Source: UBA1715 sp036752345
GTDB taxonomy: Bacteria > Bacteroidota > Bacteroidia > Bacteroidales > UBA1715
Assembly: GCA_036752345.1 (NCBI GenBank)
Contig: DAIOSV010000021.1
Coordinates: 1 to 35,555, forward strand
Length of the DNA: 35,555 nt
Direction of reading: 5' to 3'
The notes beneath the pieces are model-generated. The model was not told the DNA's origin. It saw nothing but the letters and a program-made list of their open reading frames with translations, and made no database searches. The translations under genes were made by a program, and so were the position numbers. The stretch's first letter is position 1, and every line of letters starts with the position of its first letter. Below are positions 34,250 to 35,555 of this stretch, piece by piece.

Positions 34250-34440
34250 AATATCTTTATAAAAGATTTCAACAACTCTCTCAAATCCTGAATATTATAG
34301 CATTTTCGTTCTTCTGAAATTTGCTTTTGTAAACCTGGTAAAACAACAAGTCCTATTAAAATATTGTTATTTTGTTTATTTAGTTCTTCATAAAAAACTC
34401 TATTGACAAGTGTTTTATATTTGATGTTGGGCGTTGGTGT
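34246..34440 (-). pseudogene. Start-less 3' gene fragment
   Basis: An open frame of 64 codons that reads as real protein: NIKYKTLVNRVFYEELNKQ, then ILIGLVVLPGLQKQISEERK and NIQDLRELLKSFIKIL. It has no ATG, and no GTG or TTG near its 5' end. Its stop overlaps the next ATG by ATGA, typical of a genuine operon gene. The sense reading begins right at the GCCCAAC motif (minus strand of 34426-34432), so the gene appears cut at that point and only its C-terminal part remains. Family unknown. Confidence 0.5.
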
Positions 34441-34444
34441 TTAT

Positions 34445-34855
34445 TTATTCTTGTTTTCTTAAATCCATAAAAATCTTTACACAATCGCCTTTTTTTAACT
34501 CAAAGTCTCCTTCCTTTACCAAGTATGAGCCTGAGCAATTTACCTCAATCTTGTATGTGTGTTTCCCAATTGATAATTCCTTATTCAATGTTGTTGAAGA
34601 TATGCAATCAACTATTGAATCACAAAAACCGGGAATAATACCTATCGATTTATTATCCACAAATACTTCTGCAGTTGCTGGACAATTAATAACATGAGTA
34701 TTTACTCCAAAAGTAACATTCCCTTTATCAGAGGAATCATTAATTTTTTCACAACCGCTAAAAATTAAAATACTTACGCAAAATGCAGTTTTAACTAAAT
34801 GTTTGAGTTTACAACCGAATAAATTCAACAGCTTATTCTCATCAATTTTTCTCAT
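34445..34855 (-). CDS. Small lipoprotein of unknown function, PEGA-like fold
   Basis: 136 residues. After a basic n-region of about 20 residues comes AFCVSILIFSGC, a hydrophobic stretch ending in a lipobox (FSGC). The mature part of about 100 residues is beta-rich: ATAEVFVDNKSIGIIPGFCD, then SIGKHTYKIEVNCSGSYLVK and GDFELKKGDCVKIFMDL, which is the strand pattern of PEGA-type domains (V-x-V-D-G-x-x-x-G-x-x-P). Likely an outer-membrane or surface lipoprotein. It is bounded on each side by inverted GTTGGGCG motifs. Confidence 0.65.
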   Translation of the reverse strand: MRKIDENKLLNLFGCKLKHLVKTAFCVSILIFSGCEKINDSSDKGNVTFGVNTHVINCPATAEVFVDNKSIGIIPGFCDSIVDCISSTTLNKELSIGKHTYKIEVNCSGSYLVKEGDFELKKGDCVKIFMDLRKQE

Positions 34856-34941
34856 TATTTCAGATATTACTTTTCATTTACTTTATCAAAATATAGATAA
34901 TCAAGACCAATCATTAGTTCCGTGGTATCTTGTTCACTTGC

Positions 34942-35047
34942 GCCCAACGCCTGCCGCTCTGTAATTTTTGCCGATTTCGTGAACTGCATTCTGTCAGCCG
35001 AAATCAAAATTAGCACTTTTTCGACAATTTTACATGGCGTGTATTAG
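34942..35047. repeat. Imperfect inverted repeat, integron attC-like
   Basis: GCCCAAC (34942-34948, R''-type R-Y-Y-Y-A-A-C) is followed by nested pairings: ACGCC 34947-34951 with GGCGT 35036-35040; 34962-34968 with 35006-35012 (7 bp); 34973-34979 with 34999-35005 (7 bp), with a 4-nt bulge (34969-34972) on one arm only and a 19-nt terminal loop. Unpaired bases on one arm and a length near 105 bp are attC features, but a matching G-T-T-R-R-R-Y on the far side is degraded. It may equally be a widespread intergenic repeat. Confidence 0.35.
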
Positions 35048-35265
35048 CGAAAGTTGCTATTTTATTTTATTGATAACTGTCTCCAAGTTTTAAATGAATA
35101 TTTAATATTCTTTTGTAAAACTCTATAAAATAGCTCATGTACAGTTATCCTATCAGCATTGACCCAATAGGAGCTGCATTCTTGTGAAAAAGCAAATGCT
35201 GATGAGAAAACCGCTGAGTTTGAATATTTTTTTGAGTGATAAATATAGCTTTGTTTACAAACATC

Positions 35266-35325
35266 TATTTTAAATATTAATTTATCTTTGTGAAGTATTT
35301 TAAATATTAATTTATCTTTGTGAAG
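35266..35325 (+). repeat. Perfect 30-bp tandem duplication containing promoter boxes
   Basis: 35266-35295 and 35296-35325 are identical. Each contains TATCTTTG (35283-35290 and 35313-35320), an exact TAnnTTTG box. TTTG of the first box lies 22 bp before the second, so it could serve as the -33 element of the downstream promoter. The leader to the ATG at 35342 would be about 15 nt. Confidence 0.85.
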
Positions 35326-35341
35326 TATTATAAATTTAAGT

Positions 35342-35555
35342 ATGTCAAAAGCAAGTTCGGTAAGATTTTCAAAGGGAGAAGAAATTTCAAATGCCATTTC
35401 GCATGGCTTAGGTATGATATTCGGCATTGTAGCTACAGTTTTAATGATTATTGTTTGTTCAAAAGAAGGAAGTACATTGGCTACTATTGCTGCTGCTGTT
35501 TTTGGATTTAGTATGATTAATTTATACTTTTCTTCAACCATGAATCATTCGCTTA
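35342..35555 (+). CDS. Second hemolysin III / TrhA-family protein, cut by the window end
   Basis: The first 71 codons are present with no stop before the window ends. The translation starts MSKASSVRFSKGEEISNAIS, then HGLGMIFGIVATVLMIIVC, and further on FGFSMINLYFSSTMNHSL. E-E-x-x-N-A-x-x-H-G in the first segment and S-S-T-x-x-H-S in the second are the conserved positions of the hemolysin III family (Glu, Asn, His; Ser and His), and two membrane helices are already visible. It is a paralogue of the gene at 8609 with clearly different sequence, so not a recent copy. A duplicated promoter precedes it. Confidence 0.88.
   Translation, partial: MSKASSVRFSKGEEISNAISHGLGMIFGIVATVLMIIVCSKEGSTLATIAAAVFGFSMINLYFSSTMNHSL

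Larger units (their letters stand above)
34856..35341. other. 486-nt intergenic region with structured repeats
   Basis: Contains, left to right: a 40-codon minus-strand frame (34867-34989) of doubtful status that crosses a GTTGGGC motif; an attC-like inverted repeat (34942-35047); about 220 nt of AT-rich sequence with nothing recognised; and a perfect 30-bp tandem repeat carrying -7 boxes (35266-35325) just before the second hemolysin III gene. Confidence 0.6.

Noticed and set aside
34942..35047. A definite integron attC site
   Set aside because: Only one good R-Y-Y-Y-A-A-C box; the opposing G-T-T-R-R-R-Y is degraded and no integrase is present, so it is listed only as attC-like.
35062..35541. 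159-codon minus-strand frame at the right end
   Set aside because: It is antisense to the hemolysin III gene at 35342 and reads through the 30-bp tandem repeat, giving a repeated peptide; the plus-strand protein has clear family motifs.

Overview
The window is low-GC chromosomal DNA from a member of the Bacteroidota, most likely an uncultured Bacteroidales-type organism known only from a draft or metagenome assembly. Signs of this are a fused LpxC-FabZ protein, a SusC-type TonB-dependent transporter, a giant SprB-repeat adhesin with a type IX secretion (T9SS) type B C-terminus paired with a PorP/SprF protein, a DUF4296 lipoprotein, CCDC81-type HU domains fused to SPOR, and repeated TAnnTTTG promoter -7 boxes in place of sigma70 hexamers. 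Two 100-N scaffold gaps (12232-12331 and 29060-29159) mark assembly joins.

Layout. 271-5273 (minus): efp and a GAF-SpoIIE phosphatase, a DUF3108 protein and a two-gene NatA/NatB-like ABC exporter. 5396-9259 (plus): a small lipoprotein with its own promoter and terminator, a GNAT / RLAN-ATP-grasp / GNAT gene set, and a hemolysin III (TrhA-like) membrane protein. 9320-13020 (minus): two small secreted proteins, one with a His/Pro/Ala-rich tail, and an orphan SusC interrupted by a scaffold gap. 13072-17507 (minus): a helical protein of unknown function, a GT39-like membrane glycosyltransferase, a cyclase-HD fusion and an HU-SPOR membrane protein. 17614-20795 (minus): lipid A genes lpxC/fabZ and lpxA, followed by an ApbE flavinyltransferase lipoprotein. 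20916-29862 (minus): the giant adhesin, PorP/SprF, DUF4296 lipoprotein and a short protein resembling an amidohydrolase without its catalytic barrel. 29978-31284 (plus): lptB and a hypoxanthine-type phosphoribosyltransferase. 31378-33113 (minus): a NifU/IscU-like scaffold with a GGGtGRT-family protein. A tRNA-Gln (33436-33506) follows. The last 2 kb look accessory: a secreted protein of unknown function, a start-less gene fragment, a lipoprotein bounded by inverted GTTGGGCG motifs, an attC-like fold, and a perfect 30-bp tandem promoter duplication before a second, truncated hemolysin III gene.

Envelope biogenesis is the common theme: lipid A synthesis (LpxC/A), LPS export (LptB), surface adhesin export (SprB-like plus PorP/SprF), nutrient uptake (SusC), flavinylation (ApbE) and peptidoglycan binding (SPOR). 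The best candidates for undescribed biology are the GGGtGRT/NifU-like pair, the GNAT/RLAN-ATP-grasp/GNAT set, the barrel-less amidohydrolase-like protein, the cyclase with an Asp-to-Asn change at a metal site, and the cassette-like module beyond the tRNA. The apparent break in the giant adhesin is an assembly artefact: the gap is flanked by an exact 55-bp overlap, and collapsing it restores one reading frame of 2,376 codons plus stop.
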